From: Steroidobacter denitrificans
GTDB lineage: Bacteria; Pseudomonadota; Gammaproteobacteria; Steroidobacterales; Steroidobacteraceae
Length of the DNA stretch: 64,000 bases
Direction of reading: 5' to 3'
NCBI RefSeq assembly: GCF_001579945.1
Contig: NZ_CP011971.1
Location: 2,320,001-2,384,000 of the forward strand
In this document: positions 17,830 through 27,049 of the stretch, one piece after another
Layout: the number at the start of each line of letters is the position of its first letter
How positions within the stretch are numbered: position 1 is the stretch's first letter
The notes under the pieces: generated by a model
Seen by the model: the letters and a program-made list of their open reading frames with translations, nothing else
Databases searched by the model: none
Told to the model about the DNA's origin: nothing
Translations under genes and position numbers: made by a program

Positions 17830-18843
17830 GTGAGCGAAACCAACACCCAATGGAATTTGATCTCGCGTCCGGAGGGCGAGGCGCGGCGAGAGCACTTCGA
17901 GGTCGTACAGCGGCCAAAGCCGGTACCGGGTCCCGGCGAGATTCTCGTCCGTAATATTTACCTATTCGTACCGCCCTCGATGCGACTGTGGATGAACGAA
18001 AAAGAGAGCTACTTTCCGCCGCAGCCGCTCGGCCAGCCGATGATGGGTATCACGCTCGGTATCGTCGAAAAGTCGACCGTCGCCGATCTACCGGCCGGCA
18101 CTTACGTCAACGGCATGGGCGGCTGGCAGCAGTGGTACCTGGCATCAGCCGACCAGCTGCAAGCCGTACATCCGCATCCTCGCGTGCCGCTTGCGGCCTA
18201 CCGCACCGTGCTGGAGGCACAGGGCCTCACGGCCTATTGCGGCCTGACGGAAATAGGTCAACCCAAGCCCGGTGACACGCTGGTCGTCACTTCGGCTGCA
18301 GGTAGCGTCGGCTCGCTGGTTTGCCAGATCGGCAGAAAGTTAGGGTTACGAGTCGTAGGTATCGCAGGAGGAGCGGAAAAGTGCCGCTGGCTGCTCGACT
18401 ACTGTGGAGTAGCGGGCGCCATCGACTACCGCGCCGAGGACGTCGGCGCACGGCTCGACGCTCTTTGCCCCCAGGGTATCGATGTCGTCTTTGAAAACGT
18501 TGGCGGCCCGGTCATGGACCTGATCCTGGACCGTATCAATACCGGAGCCCGGATTGCCCTGTCCGGTCTCATCGCCAGCTACAACGCAGCCACTGTGCAG
18601 AGCACGCGCTCATTGATGCAGCTGGTCAACAAATCCGCACGTATGGAAGGTTTTCTAGTACTTAACTTTCTACATCGGGGTCCGGAGGTGATCGCCAAGC
18701 TGCAGGATTGGATTCTCGACGGTAGTCTCCAATACCAGATGGAGATCCTCGACGGCCTCGATCGCGTCTTAGAGGCGATGTCCCGCGTCTTCCACGGACA
18801 GAATCATGGCGTACAGTTGGTGCGGATTTCGCCGGAACAGTGA
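17830..18843 (+). CDS. NAD(P)-dependent MDR oxidoreductase (enoyl/curcumin reductase-like)
   Basis: This is a 337-residue medium-chain dehydrogenase/reductase without zinc ligands, of the group containing prostaglandin/leukotriene reductases and curcumin reductase, which reduce C=C bonds next to a carbonyl. The nucleotide-binding signature is VVTSAAGSVGSLVCQIGRKLG (about 160-180), and the family marker VFENVGGPVMD follows. The GTG at 17830 has a strong GGAGGA site 6 nt upstream; the frame is open to 17800 but without such a site. It starts just after the IS630 relic, so its promoter region may have been rearranged. Confidence 0.88.
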   Translation: MSETNTQWNLISRPEGEARREHFEVVQRPKPVPGPGEILVRNIYLFVPPSMRLWMNEKESYFPPQPLGQPMMGITLGIVEKSTVADLPAGTYVNGMGGWQQWYLASADQLQAVHPHPRVPLAAYRTVLEAQGLTAYCGLTEIGQPKPGDTLVVTSAAGSVGSLVCQIGRKLGLRVVGIAGGAEKCRWLLDYCGVAGAIDYRAEDVGARLDALCPQGIDVVFENVGGPVMDLILDRINTGARIALSGLIASYNAATVQSTRSLMQLVNKSARMEGFLVLNFLHRGPEVIAKLQDWILDGSLQYQMEILDGLDRVLEAMSRVFHGQNHGVQLVRISPEQ

Positions 18844-18896
18844 TCGCACCGGCGCGTCCGCCCGTTGTACCTCATCCTGGACGATCCCGCGGCATC

Positions 18897-19472
18897 TCAG
18901 TCTGAACGGTCCAGCAACGTGTACGAGTAATCGCTGCGATCACGCGCCGACGGACGAATCGTTGCTTCCGGATTGTTCGGCACGATCAGCGCTGGGCCGG
19001 CGATGTTCGACATCGTACCACCCACGGGCTCGACCCGGTCCCAGTCATGCACCGAGCAACGGTGCCGGAACGCCCACACGCCGTTGATGTATTCCAGCTG
19101 GTCCAGATAGCGGCCGCCACCGAAAATATCGACCACTTCTTCGCCGCGTGGGACTCGCAGGGTGACATTCCAGTAACTCTCACTGACAGCCCGATCGCCG
19201 GTGACTTCGATAACGATGTTACTGAGTACATGTCGCGTTCCCTGCATCGCTGCATGCACCGGCCACAACCAATCGATAAAGCCTTCCGCCGAACCTGCAT
19301 ACAACGGCGCATGTTCGTCCGTGCCGCCGGGATGCCAGCAGGACAACGTCAGTTCCCGGTCCATGCGGTCCATACCGCGACAATAGCGATGCAGCACTTC
19401 GGTAATGGCTAGTCTCGCCGCGACGTCCGCAGCGCTTGGAGTCTTTATGCCCCTGATCATTCGTCGTTGCAT
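18897..19472 (-). CDS. SnoaL-like / NTF2-fold protein
   Basis: A 191-residue protein of the NTF2-like superfamily, which contains ketosteroid isomerases, dehydratases and dioxygenase small subunits. It shows the typical start AITEVLHRYCRGMDRMD and the motifs SCWHPGGTDEH and FIDWLWPVHAAM. The exact reaction cannot be read from the sequence. The ATG at 19472 follows GGAGGATCAACGAAG. It ends the Mo-enzyme operon, 137 nt after the acyl-CoA dehydrogenase gene. A broken relative lies at 55790-56212. Confidence 0.82.
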   Translation of the reverse strand: MQRRMIRGIKTPSAADVAARLAITEVLHRYCRGMDRMDRELTLSCWHPGGTDEHAPLYAGSAEGFIDWLWPVHAAMQGTRHVLSNIVIEVTGDRAVSESYWNVTLRVPRGEEVVDIFGGGRYLDQLEYINGVWAFRHRCSVHDWDRVEPVGGTMSNIAGPALIVPNNPEATIRPSARDRSDYSYTLLDRSD

Positions 19473-19609
19473 CTTCGTTGATCCTCCGAATTCTCCAAGC
19501 ATTTGCCGCTGACGATCTATCGCAGCGGGCAGCGTACACAGGCAGTTCGAATGCCCAGGCCACACAGCCTACCGGCTCCCCTTGCCGCCACTCGCAGTCT
19601 GCACGTCCC

Positions 19610-20818
19610 CTATAGCTGTGCTGCCGCCATGAGACTCAGCACATCGTTCGTACCGTCAGCGACCGTCCCCATACGCACGTCGCGCAAGAGTTTTTCGATC
19701 GGATACTCCTCGGTCTTAGCGTAGCCGCCGAAAATTTCGAACGCAGTGCTCACGACCTCGAGCGCAAACTGCGAGCCCGTCACTTTCGCCGATGCCGCCA
19801 GCGGAAAATACGGTGACGGATTGCCCGCATGCGTCACCATCACGTGTCGAGCCAGCGCCCGAGCCGCCTGAATCTTTCGATACATGTCGAAGAGCTTCAA
19901 CCGGATCGCCTGATGCTCGAAGATCGGCTTACCACCCTGGACGCGTATCTTCGCGTAGGCGAGTGCGTGTTCGAAAGCGGCGCGTGCGACGCCCACCAGG
20001 AAGATCGCCATGCCCGGATTCGCACCGACGAGAATGCCGCGCAGAAGCGCCGGATATTCCTTCGGTCCGCAAACCATATAGCTTGCCGGAATCTCGACGT
20101 CGTCAAAGAAAATCTCCGAATCGCTCATCGATCGAACACCCATTTTGCGCACCGGAGGACTGCGCCGCACGCCCGGCAGATCCAGCGGTACGAGGAATGC
20201 GCCGAATCCTGGCGCTCCGGTACCGTCGTCGTAGCGGCAGAACAGCGACATGTCCTTCGCGATCGAGCCGTTCGATACCCAGGCCGATTTCTGCCCGCGA
20301 ATCACGATCCGTTCGCCGCGTCGGATTGCCACGCAGCTGCTATGCTTTCCCCCGTGCTCGATCGGACTCAATGATCGCTCGAAATCCAGCAGGTCGCTGC
20401 CATGATCCGGCTCGGTGATACCCCAGCAGCCGATCCGATCGGGCGTGAATATTTGTTCGAGATCCGCGCGCCCCATGGCCTGGGCCAAAGCCGACGGGAA
20501 GCTGGCGCCGTAGAAACCCCAGCCCAGTCCGAGATCGCCCCAGCCCAGCTCCTCGTGCACGAGATACGTCAGACGCGCAACCTCGACCGGCGAAAGCCCG
20601 CGCGCGGCATCCGTCAGATCGAGGCCGAGCTCCAGATACTGCCGCCGTGCCGCCCAATACGGCGAATCGGGCGCGATGACCTGCTCCGGCGTCATCCGAT
20701 CGAGCACGATACCGACCGGCCGCATCACTTCGCGTGCGTAGCGATGGGCGGTCGCCTGAATCGCCCGCTCCTCATCTGACAAGTCTGCCTCTACGGGCGG
20801 CCCTGATACTTCCGTCAC
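19610..20818 (-). CDS. Acyl-CoA dehydrogenase family protein
   Basis: A 402-residue FAD enzyme of the acyl-CoA dehydrogenase fold. Motifs: CWGITEPDHGSDLLDF (substrate/FAD loop), SAWVSNGSIAKDM, and the C-terminal FEIFGGYAKTEEYPIEKLLRDVR region, which holds the usual catalytic or FAD-contact residues. The GTG at 20818 follows AAGGAGATCAGC. It sits in the Mo-enzyme operon between two NTF2-fold genes, so it may oxidise a CoA ester made after hydroxylation. The true substrate is not known. Confidence 0.87.
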   Translation of the reverse strand: MTEVSGPPVEADLSDEERAIQATAHRYAREVMRPVGIVLDRMTPEQVIAPDSPYWAARRQYLELGLDLTDAARGLSPVEVARLTYLVHEELGWGDLGLGWGFYGASFPSALAQAMGRADLEQIFTPDRIGCWGITEPDHGSDLLDFERSLSPIEHGGKHSSCVAIRRGERIVIRGQKSAWVSNGSIAKDMSLFCRYDDGTGAPGFGAFLVPLDLPGVRRSPPVRKMGVRSMSDSEIFFDDVEIPASYMVCGPKEYPALLRGILVGANPGMAIFLVGVARAAFEHALAYAKIRVQGGKPIFEHQAIRLKLFDMYRKIQAARALARHVMVTHAGNPSPYFPLAASAKVTGSQFALEVVSTAFEIFGGYAKTEEYPIEKLLRDVRMGTVADGTNDVLSLMAAAQL

Positions 20819-20829
20819 GCTGATCTCCT

Positions 20830-21282
20830 TTAGAAGTCGAAGCCATTCGATTGGCCCGGCGCGAGATCTTTTGACGGGTCCGGAAACATCACACGGCGTG
20901 CAAGCATGGTGTCGAAGAACTCCCACACCTGTACGATCTTGCCGCCGCGAACCTCGAAGAGATGGCAGTAGCGCTGGTCGTAACGCTCACCGTTCGTGCC
21001 GAAGCCATCCGCCTCCATGAGGCACACGACGCGCTCGCCATCCGAGCAGAAGTACTTGAGCTTCTTGCAGAACTTGAAATTCTTCGCATCCAGCGCACCG
21101 AACACCTGCGGGAGAATGTCGCGCTCCATTGCCGCGCGGCCACGAACCTGCCCCGAAATGGGCGAGTGGCCGCTGATGTTGTAGACCACGTCGGGACTCT
21201 GGCAAGCCCAGAACTTCTCGATATCCATCGTCGCCAGCGCATCATAAAACTTCTGAACCACTGCTTCGTTTTCACGGTTCAT
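20830..21282 (-). CDS. SnoaL-like / NTF2-fold protein (ketosteroid-isomerase-related)
   Basis: A 150-residue NTF2-like protein starting MNRENEAVVQKFYDALATMD, with the SnoaL-type pattern VVYNISGHSPISGQVRGRAA. Such small cone-shaped proteins act as isomerases, hydratases or cyclases. Its start overlaps the end of the chaperone gene by 4 nt, so it is translated with the Mo-enzyme operon. It could rearrange the enzyme's product, but this is inference. Confidence 0.82.
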   Translation of the reverse strand: MNRENEAVVQKFYDALATMDIEKFWACQSPDVVYNISGHSPISGQVRGRAAMERDILPQVFGALDAKNFKFCKKLKYFCSDGERVVCLMEADGFGTNGERYDQRYCHLFEVRGGKIVQVWEFFDTMLARRVMFPDPSKDLAPGQSNGFDF

Positions 21283-21938
21283 ATCCGAGCTCTCCTCGTT
21301 GAATTCTCCGGTATCGAATGACTTATCGGTTCATCCACCTCGCACACCGCAACACGCAGGAACTCATCCAGCAGCATGACGATCTCGCGATAGAACGGAC
21401 TCGCCGCTGTTTTCTCCAGTCGCGCCCGCATCTCAGGCACCCAGCGTCCCGGATGCCGTGCAATAAAATCCCGCTCAGCACGCCGGTAGGGCAATGTATC
21501 GTCGCCATCACCCGCCTCCGCCTGCCGAAAGGACAAAAAATGTAAAAACTCGAGTTCAGCTCCGAGTTGATCAGGCATTTCGTTGAGATCTGGAGATAGA
21601 CGCAGACCGAAATGGTCGTAAAAACGTATGACTTCTTCCATGACCTTCAAACGTTGCGTGCCGCCGTAGGCACCTCCGTGGAGCGGACACGGCGGCTTCC
21701 CGCCCGTGCCTACATCGAACAATGCCGAATAGTCGGCTGCAAGCTCCTCTGCGTCAGGCACAGTTCGAAGCGCCGCCGCATCAAACCTTCCGTGAAGCGA
21801 TAGACTCATGCCGGGCAGCAACTGCATCAGTCTATCGTGCAGTTCACCGGCAGCAAGCACTTTGTATAGCGTCTCGTCAGGATATTCCAGCGCGCTTGCG
21901 AACACCCGATACAGCCCACTGCGTGCCCAGGCGCTCAC
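21279..21938 (-). CDS. TorD/DmsD-like molybdoenzyme assembly chaperone (delta)
   Basis: A 219-residue cytoplasmic chaperone of the TorD/NarJ family, with the marker CPLHGGAYGG followed by MEEVIRFYDHFGLRL and the acidic segment DQLGAELEFLHFLSF. Such proteins bind the Tat signal of the catalytic subunit until the Mo cofactor is in place and are not part of the mature enzyme. It follows the beta subunit gene with no gap, matching the delta gene of ethylbenzene and dimethylsulfide dehydrogenase operons. Confidence 0.88.
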   Translation of the reverse strand: MSAWARSGLYRVFASALEYPDETLYKVLAAGELHDRLMQLLPGMSLSLHGRFDAAALRTVPDAEELAADYSALFDVGTGGKPPCPLHGGAYGGTQRLKVMEEVIRFYDHFGLRLSPDLNEMPDQLGAELEFLHFLSFRQAEAGDGDDTLPYRRAERDFIARHPGRWVPEMRARLEKTAASPFYREIVMLLDEFLRVAVCEVDEPISHSIPENSTRRARI

Positions 21939-23072
21939 TCATACCTTCCTGCGGACGAGCCGATCAAAGAAATGAACCGGCTTTTCATGATCGGTCAGTG
22001 GATCGCCTGCGGCGAGCGGGTCATGCTTACCCTCATCCACGCAGTCGCCCAATGCGAACGGCTGTTCAACCGTCGCAGGGTCACGGTCGAATCCCCCAAA
22101 GTTATTCTTCCACTCGTAAGCTACGAGGATATCGATGAGTTCTGACTGACCGCCCTGTTTTACCTTCTTCATTTCCGTATGCAGCACATCAAGTGCGTCT
22201 ACGACCGCAGGTCCGAACAACGATATCAAATAGTCCATAGGGATGCGTGGCTTCGAAAAATCAATATTTCCGTTTTCGTCAATACGTGCGGGATTGAGTG
22301 GTGGCACGTAAAATACATTCGGCCCCGTCTCAAATTCCGGGTGCAGAGGCACTGCCGCCTTCCACTTCTCCACGAGCTTCCAGATCGGGCCATCCTGATC
22401 ATCTCGATAACCTACGAAGCGCAACCTTCCCGGACATTGCCGAGCACAGGCTGGCGCCACGCCTTTCTCGATACGAGGAAAACAAAAGATGCATTTTTGC
22501 ACGACCTTCTTCACGTGATTGAAGTAGATCTTCTTATATGGGCAAGCCGTCATACAGAAGCGATAGCCGCGGCAGCGATCCTCATTGACGACCACGATGC
22601 CGTCCTGTTCACGCTTCTCGATTGCCCCGCGTGGACACGCCGCAATGCATGCAGCATGTGTGCAATGATTACAGATACGCGGCAAATAGAATGAATAGGC
22701 ATTCGGATACTCGCCAGCACCCTGATCTTCGTCCCAGTTTGGACCCCACTGCGGAGTATCACCCTTCGGACGCAGGTGCTCCTGCGTGCCGTGGCCGCCG
22801 GTAAATACATCCTCGTGGTTAAACTCCCAAGCATCACCAAAGTCACGGCGCACTGGCAACTTACCGTCCTGCGCCTGTCCATTACGAAATCCCCCTCCGG
22901 AGTTCTCCCAGCCTTTTGGCGTCCCCTTTCCGGGTTGGGTATTCACGGTGTTCCACCACATGTAGTCCATGCCATCTTCGCGTGTCCACAGCTGTTTGCA
23001 GGCAATGCTACAGGTCTGACAACCGATACACTTATTGAGGTCCATGACCATCGCCAATTGTCGCTGTGACAT
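21939..23072 (-). CDS. Type II DMSO-reductase-family beta subunit (four Fe-S clusters)
   Basis: A 377-residue electron-transfer subunit related to EbdB, DdhB and S25dB. Four Cys clusters are visible: CIGCQTCSIAC (near 17), CNHCTHAACIAAC (near 135), CRGYRFCMTAC (near 165) and CIFCFPRIEKGVAPACARQC (near 190). They pass electrons from the Mo subunit to the haem of gamma. It has no signal peptide of its own, as usual; it would cross the membrane bound to alpha. The ATG at 23072 has GAGG 7 nt upstream; a GTG one codon earlier is also possible. Confidence 0.93.
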   Translation of the reverse strand: MSQRQLAMVMDLNKCIGCQTCSIACKQLWTREDGMDYMWWNTVNTQPGKGTPKGWENSGGGFRNGQAQDGKLPVRRDFGDAWEFNHEDVFTGGHGTQEHLRPKGDTPQWGPNWDEDQGAGEYPNAYSFYLPRICNHCTHAACIAACPRGAIEKREQDGIVVVNEDRCRGYRFCMTACPYKKIYFNHVKKVVQKCIFCFPRIEKGVAPACARQCPGRLRFVGYRDDQDGPIWKLVEKWKAAVPLHPEFETGPNVFYVPPLNPARIDENGNIDFSKPRIPMDYLISLFGPAVVDALDVLHTEMKKVKQGGQSELIDILVAYEWKNNFGGFDRDPATVEQPFALGDCVDEGKHDPLAAGDPLTDHEKPVHFFDRLVRRKV

Positions 23073-23127
23073 CACATACCCTCACTAAAGTGATTCCGCC
23101 ATATGACGGCTGTCGATGAGATACATG

Positions 23128-23787
23128 TCATGACGCTGCGTCCAGTATCAGATCCTCGATACTCAACGCAAAAGATTTGATACCAGCGCGTTCCTGATTG
23201 CCACCCTCCCAGATCGCCACTCCGTAGGGCAACTGCTCGGCTGGTTTCATCTGGGCGATGGGTTCAGACGTCTTCAGGGCAAGCGCACGCGTGATGACCA
23301 CGCTCCATGTGCCTTTGCGCCATTGCTGATTACATATCACCGTCTTTGGCGTCACGGTACGAGTCGTTCCGTAGCCCTCTGACACTATATTTCGTCCATC
23401 CACCCCCTCGTCCGCACGCCAATACCACGCATTGACCGGCGCACCCTTCTGTCCCATCAATAGGATCGGTGCCTTCGGTACCGACGGCAGCATGATTGCG
23501 GCTGCATCCACAAATTGATCGTTATCGACGATCCGTTCATCAACGCTCGCATCAGCCCATTCCAATCGGAATCCCAGCACCGTGCCGTTATGCAGTGCCG
23601 CCAGTCGCGCCTGTGTAACCACGCCATGTTTACGGCCCTTCCATTGTGCTCGGATCGCGTCAGTGGGCTGCATTGCTATCGGCGTTTCTACCATCTGCAG
23701 GTTCACGCCATTCGCACGACCCCAGCAGTCATGATCGATGACGAGATAATCCTTAAGTGTGAGCTCTGGCGTATAAATAGCTCGCAT
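23128..23787 (-). CDS. Haem-b gamma subunit, ethylbenzene-dehydrogenase-related
   Basis: A 219-residue protein of the EB_dh family (EbdC/DdhC/S25dC), the haem b subunit that hands electrons to a periplasmic acceptor. Family signs are NDQFVDAAAIMLP, the segment APILLMGQKGAPVNAWYWRA with a candidate haem Met, and YGVAIWEGGNQERAGIKSF near the end. No clear signal peptide is visible. The ATG at 23787 follows GAGGACGTCCGT and lies 10 nt after the alpha stop. The gene order alpha-gamma-beta-delta differs from the alpha-beta-gamma-delta order of ebd operons. Confidence 0.88.
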   Translation of the reverse strand: MRAIYTPELTLKDYLVIDHDCWGRANGVNLQMVETPIAMQPTDAIRAQWKGRKHGVVTQARLAALHNGTVLGFRLEWADASVDERIVDNDQFVDAAAIMLPSVPKAPILLMGQKGAPVNAWYWRADEGVDGRNIVSEGYGTTRTVTPKTVICNQQWRKGTWSVVITRALALKTSEPIAQMKPAEQLPYGVAIWEGGNQERAGIKSFALSIEDLILDAAS

Positions 23788-23797
23788 ACGGACGTCC

Positions 23798-26563
23798 TCA
23801 GGAGACCTTGCGAACGTCGATCCTCGTTCCACGATCGACGTTATTCGGTTGGTAATAGAGCGGAAGATACCGTAGATGGCCGTAGTTACCGACGAACAGC
23901 AGCGGTTTCAACTGTGAAGCAAGCACCGTATCCATACTGCTGTGATTCTTGAATTGGAACGGTTCCCAGGCATGATAGGAATGGATTTGGCCGGGTTGCA
24001 TGGTTGGCGTCACCATGACGCGGCAGCGAAAACGACCCACATCGTTGAATACTTCGACCTCATCGTGATCCTGAACACCACGTTCACGCGCATCAGCAGG
24101 ATTCATATAGATTAGCGGCTCGCCGCGCTGAAGACGCAACATCAACTCGTTATCGCGCCATAGCGAATGAATTCCCCACCGTGTGTGGCCACCTGTTAGG
24201 CACAGTGGATAATCACCGCCCATCTTCGGGGGATCTCGATGTACCGGAAGTTCCTCGCCGAACTCAAGAAACCAGTCGTGATCAATATAGAATTGAACGC
24301 GTCCCGTCAGTGTCCGCCAAGGCTGCTTCTTTTCGGTGAAATCGGTCGCTGCTGTGAGCGGTCGGCCACGTACAACTTCGAAGCTCGTCGAAGAACCAGG
24401 ATTGTCCTTCGAGCCTGAATTCGTCCAGTCGGCATAACCCTTCTCACGTAGCTGCTCTAACGTAATACCCTTGTGAGCCTTGGTATGCTCCATGATCTCA
24501 CGTACTATGACCTCATCCTCAACATCCTCGGCAAGTCTACCGTTGTCGGTATATTCATCATAGATACGTGTGTAGTCACGCACATAGTCGAACTCATCAT
24601 CGTGTAGCTGTGTAAGGCCATTCTTCGGAGCAAGTTCCTGCAACTTCTTCAGCAAGCTACCGAAGATATGCCAATCATCGCGCGACTCGGCGATAGGATT
24701 TACCGCCTTGCCCTGATAAACGTGAAACGGAACTCTGGTCTCAGAAATCTTGACGCCCTCGACCTCATAAAAACCGGCCGCGGGCAATACGTAGTCCGAT
24801 GCAAGTGCCGTGGACGACATACGATAGTCCATCGTGACCACAAGCTTTAACTTGGGCCACAGATTTTTGTACAGAATGTGACTCATACGCGTGCGGCGCA
24901 GAATGTTCGAACCACACTCGATCAGTGCTCGCGGCTCGCGGTCTCGCGGCGGGTGCAGCGGCATCCAACGTTTATCGAGAGCTTCACGAATATAGTCGTC
25001 TCCACTGCGCTTGCCCGGCACCGGAATCCAGCGGCTGCACACCTCGTGCATACCACCGTGGACATACATCCAGCTTGGACCCGGCACTACTCGGTGTCTC
25101 CCAATCTTTCCTGCCACAGGAAAGCCCAAACGTTCCATTCCTTCTATCGCCGCGATTCCGCCAGTCCAGACACCACCACCCTCCTTGCCGGTATTACCGG
25201 TAAGCGCCGAGAGCAAGAACACTGCACGGCCGAGGAGATCGGCGTGATAAAGTTTGGGTGCCCCCCACCCAAGCTCGATCAGACCCGGGGACGCCTGAGC
25301 ATACGTATGGGCAATAAGCTCGATAGTCTGCGTACCGACTCCAGTAACTTTGGCTGCAAACTCAGGAGTGTGCATCGCAAGGGTCGTTTTCAGCCGTTCG
25401 AACACTGGATGCACACGCACACGGCTACCGTCCCTGAGCGTAACGTCCCACTCACCCTCGAGCGCTGGATCAATCTCGTCCCACAGAAGTGTTTTTTTCA
25501 CGGAGCCCATCGATCCGGGTGCCGCGACGAGCCGCTGGCTCTTCGCGTCCCAACAATAGAATACGTCGTCCTTTCCGCCTACCTCCAGATCAGCAGCACG
25601 CAGAAACTTACGCGTATCCTGCCGCACCAAAAAAGGTAAATCAGTCTGCTCCTTCATGAACGCTGCATCGTACATCCGGTCGCGTACGATGATATGCGCC
25701 ATGGCCAGCGCGAGCGCCGGGTCGGTCGCCGGCTTCGGGTTGATCCAGTAATCCGCATGCATATGGCTCGGATTCTGATCGGGCGAAATGCTGATGATTG
25801 TCGCGCCACGGTAGCGTGCTTCGTATAGGAAGTGTGCATCCGGAATACGAGTCACCGCCGGATTAAAGACCCAGAGGATGATGCATTTCGCCAGCATGCG
25901 GCTATCGGTACTACCGGCAAAAGCCTGCAGTCCTGTTGTGATCATCGCGCCGGCCTGCGAGTCACCGATATCCCCGTAGGAATCCAGCATCGTACCTCCG
26001 AGCAGGTCGAAGAACCGCAGCTTGGAGGGTCCGCCCTTCGTTCCTTGCAACGAGTGTGTCGCGAGGCTACCAATAATCGTATCGTGACCATCGGTTTTGA
26101 TGATCTCAATAAGTTGCATGGCAATATCAGTAAGCGCCTCATCCCAAGATACACGGCGCCATTTACCGGAACCACGTTCTCCGACCCGCTTCAGTGGGTA
26201 CTTCAGACGCCCCGTCCGGTACATTTCATGACTAAAGGCACCACCCTTGTTACAACCCAGCGGGTTGTAGTCCGCCAACCCAGGATTATGCTGGATATAC
26301 CCCGCAGTCTGCTCCTCGCGCCAGACGATGCCGTCGCGCACGTAGACCTTCCACGAGCAATTATTGTTGCAGTTGCATGAATGGCTGCTGTGGACGATAC
26401 GGTCCCACGTCCAAGCCTTACGGTAAACATCACGCCAATCGGTGTAGGCAGGAGCCGCAGCTATCGGCCTGCCTTCCTGGTTACTCGCGAATGCCAGCCG
26501 CCTCAGCGGCAGGCTCCCGACCACAGCCACACCTGCCTGCAGGAAATGTCGACGTGTCGCCAT
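23798..26563 (-). CDS. Molybdopterin catalytic (alpha) subunit, ethylbenzene / steroid-C25 dehydrogenase type
   Basis: A 921-residue periplasmic Mo-bis-MGD enzyme of the type II DMSO reductase family. It starts with a Tat signal (ATRRHFLQAGVAVVG). The FS0 cluster motif H-x3-C-x3-C-x34-C is at residues 61, 65, 69 and 104; the His is the type II mark. The Mo-ligand region DSYGDIGDSQAG (about 194-205) is rich in Asp, as expected. Relatives hydroxylate C-H bonds with water (ethylbenzene, p-cymene, tertiary C25 of sterols) or act on DMS, selenate or chlorate. The neighbours (SnoaL-like, acyl-CoA dehydrogenase) favour an organic substrate. The ATG at 26563 follows GGAGGCCAT; the frame is open to 26653 but that start lacks a Tat signal. 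Confidence 0.92.
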   Translation of the reverse strand: MATRRHFLQAGVAVVGSLPLRRLAFASNQEGRPIAAAPAYTDWRDVYRKAWTWDRIVHSSHSCNCNNNCSWKVYVRDGIVWREEQTAGYIQHNPGLADYNPLGCNKGGAFSHEMYRTGRLKYPLKRVGERGSGKWRRVSWDEALTDIAMQLIEIIKTDGHDTIIGSLATHSLQGTKGGPSKLRFFDLLGGTMLDSYGDIGDSQAGAMITTGLQAFAGSTDSRMLAKCIILWVFNPAVTRIPDAHFLYEARYRGATIISISPDQNPSHMHADYWINPKPATDPALALAMAHIIVRDRMYDAAFMKEQTDLPFLVRQDTRKFLRAADLEVGGKDDVFYCWDAKSQRLVAAPGSMGSVKKTLLWDEIDPALEGEWDVTLRDGSRVRVHPVFERLKTTLAMHTPEFAAKVTGVGTQTIELIAHTYAQASPGLIELGWGAPKLYHADLLGRAVFLLSALTGNTGKEGGGVWTGGIAAIEGMERLGFPVAGKIGRHRVVPGPSWMYVHGGMHEVCSRWIPVPGKRSGDDYIREALDKRWMPLHPPRDREPRALIECGSNILRRTRMSHILYKNLWPKLKLVVTMDYRMSSTALASDYVLPAAGFYEVEGVKISETRVPFHVYQGKAVNPIAESRDDWHIFGSLLKKLQELAPKNGLTQLHDDEFDYVRDYTRIYDEYTDNGRLAEDVEDEVIVREIMEHTKAHKGITLEQLREKGYADWTNSGSKDNPGSSTSFEVVRGRPLTAATDFTEKKQPWRTLTGRVQFYIDHDWFLEFGEELPVHRDPPKMGGDYPLCLTGGHTRWGIHSLWRDNELMLRLQRGEPLIYMNPADARERGVQDHDEVEVFNDVGRFRCRVMVTPTMQPGQIHSYHAWEPFQFKNHSSMDTVLASQLKPLLFVGNYGHLRYLPLYYQPNNVDRGTRIDVRKVS

Positions 26564-27049
26564 ATGGCCTCCACGGAAATCTTTCTTGAACATGTATCGA
26601 TAGTTGAATGCTCTGCCGTCTAAGACGACTTCGGCAACCGGTTCTCGATGCATTCCTTATCTACGTCGTACGCCACCCCAGCTCGCCGCCTCGTTGTAGG
26701 CTATCGCCCACAGAGGCTGCCCCTCTTACCGTCCTCAACGACACTTGCTGCGGTACCTCGAATGTTATCGCCGCCGGAGGAATACGGTCCTGTCAAGCTT
26801 TACAGGTGCTCTTACGCCGCCATGAAGGTATTTTTATCGAGAATGACATATGCAGCTTCCTGGGAGGGATAAGAAGCCGTTATTCACCTTGATCTCGAGC
26901 GGGATCCTGAGTGCGTAGCGAGCGAGCGCGAAACGCCCGATGTCCCTGGTCGCTGCGCCACATGCGCGTCAGTCATTTTCATGAATCCGCGCGAACTACG
27001 ACTTCAGCGGTGATCGCGTGACAACATCCCTGTACCTCGGTGGCCTAGT
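26564..27049. other. Divergent intergenic region, Mo-enzyme operon / LLM gene
   Basis: It must hold the promoters for the minus-strand Mo-enzyme operon and the plus-strand LLM gene. I could not identify a clear FNR-type or other operator. Short open frames here (for example 26608-26892) have no recognisable motif. Confidence 0.5.
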
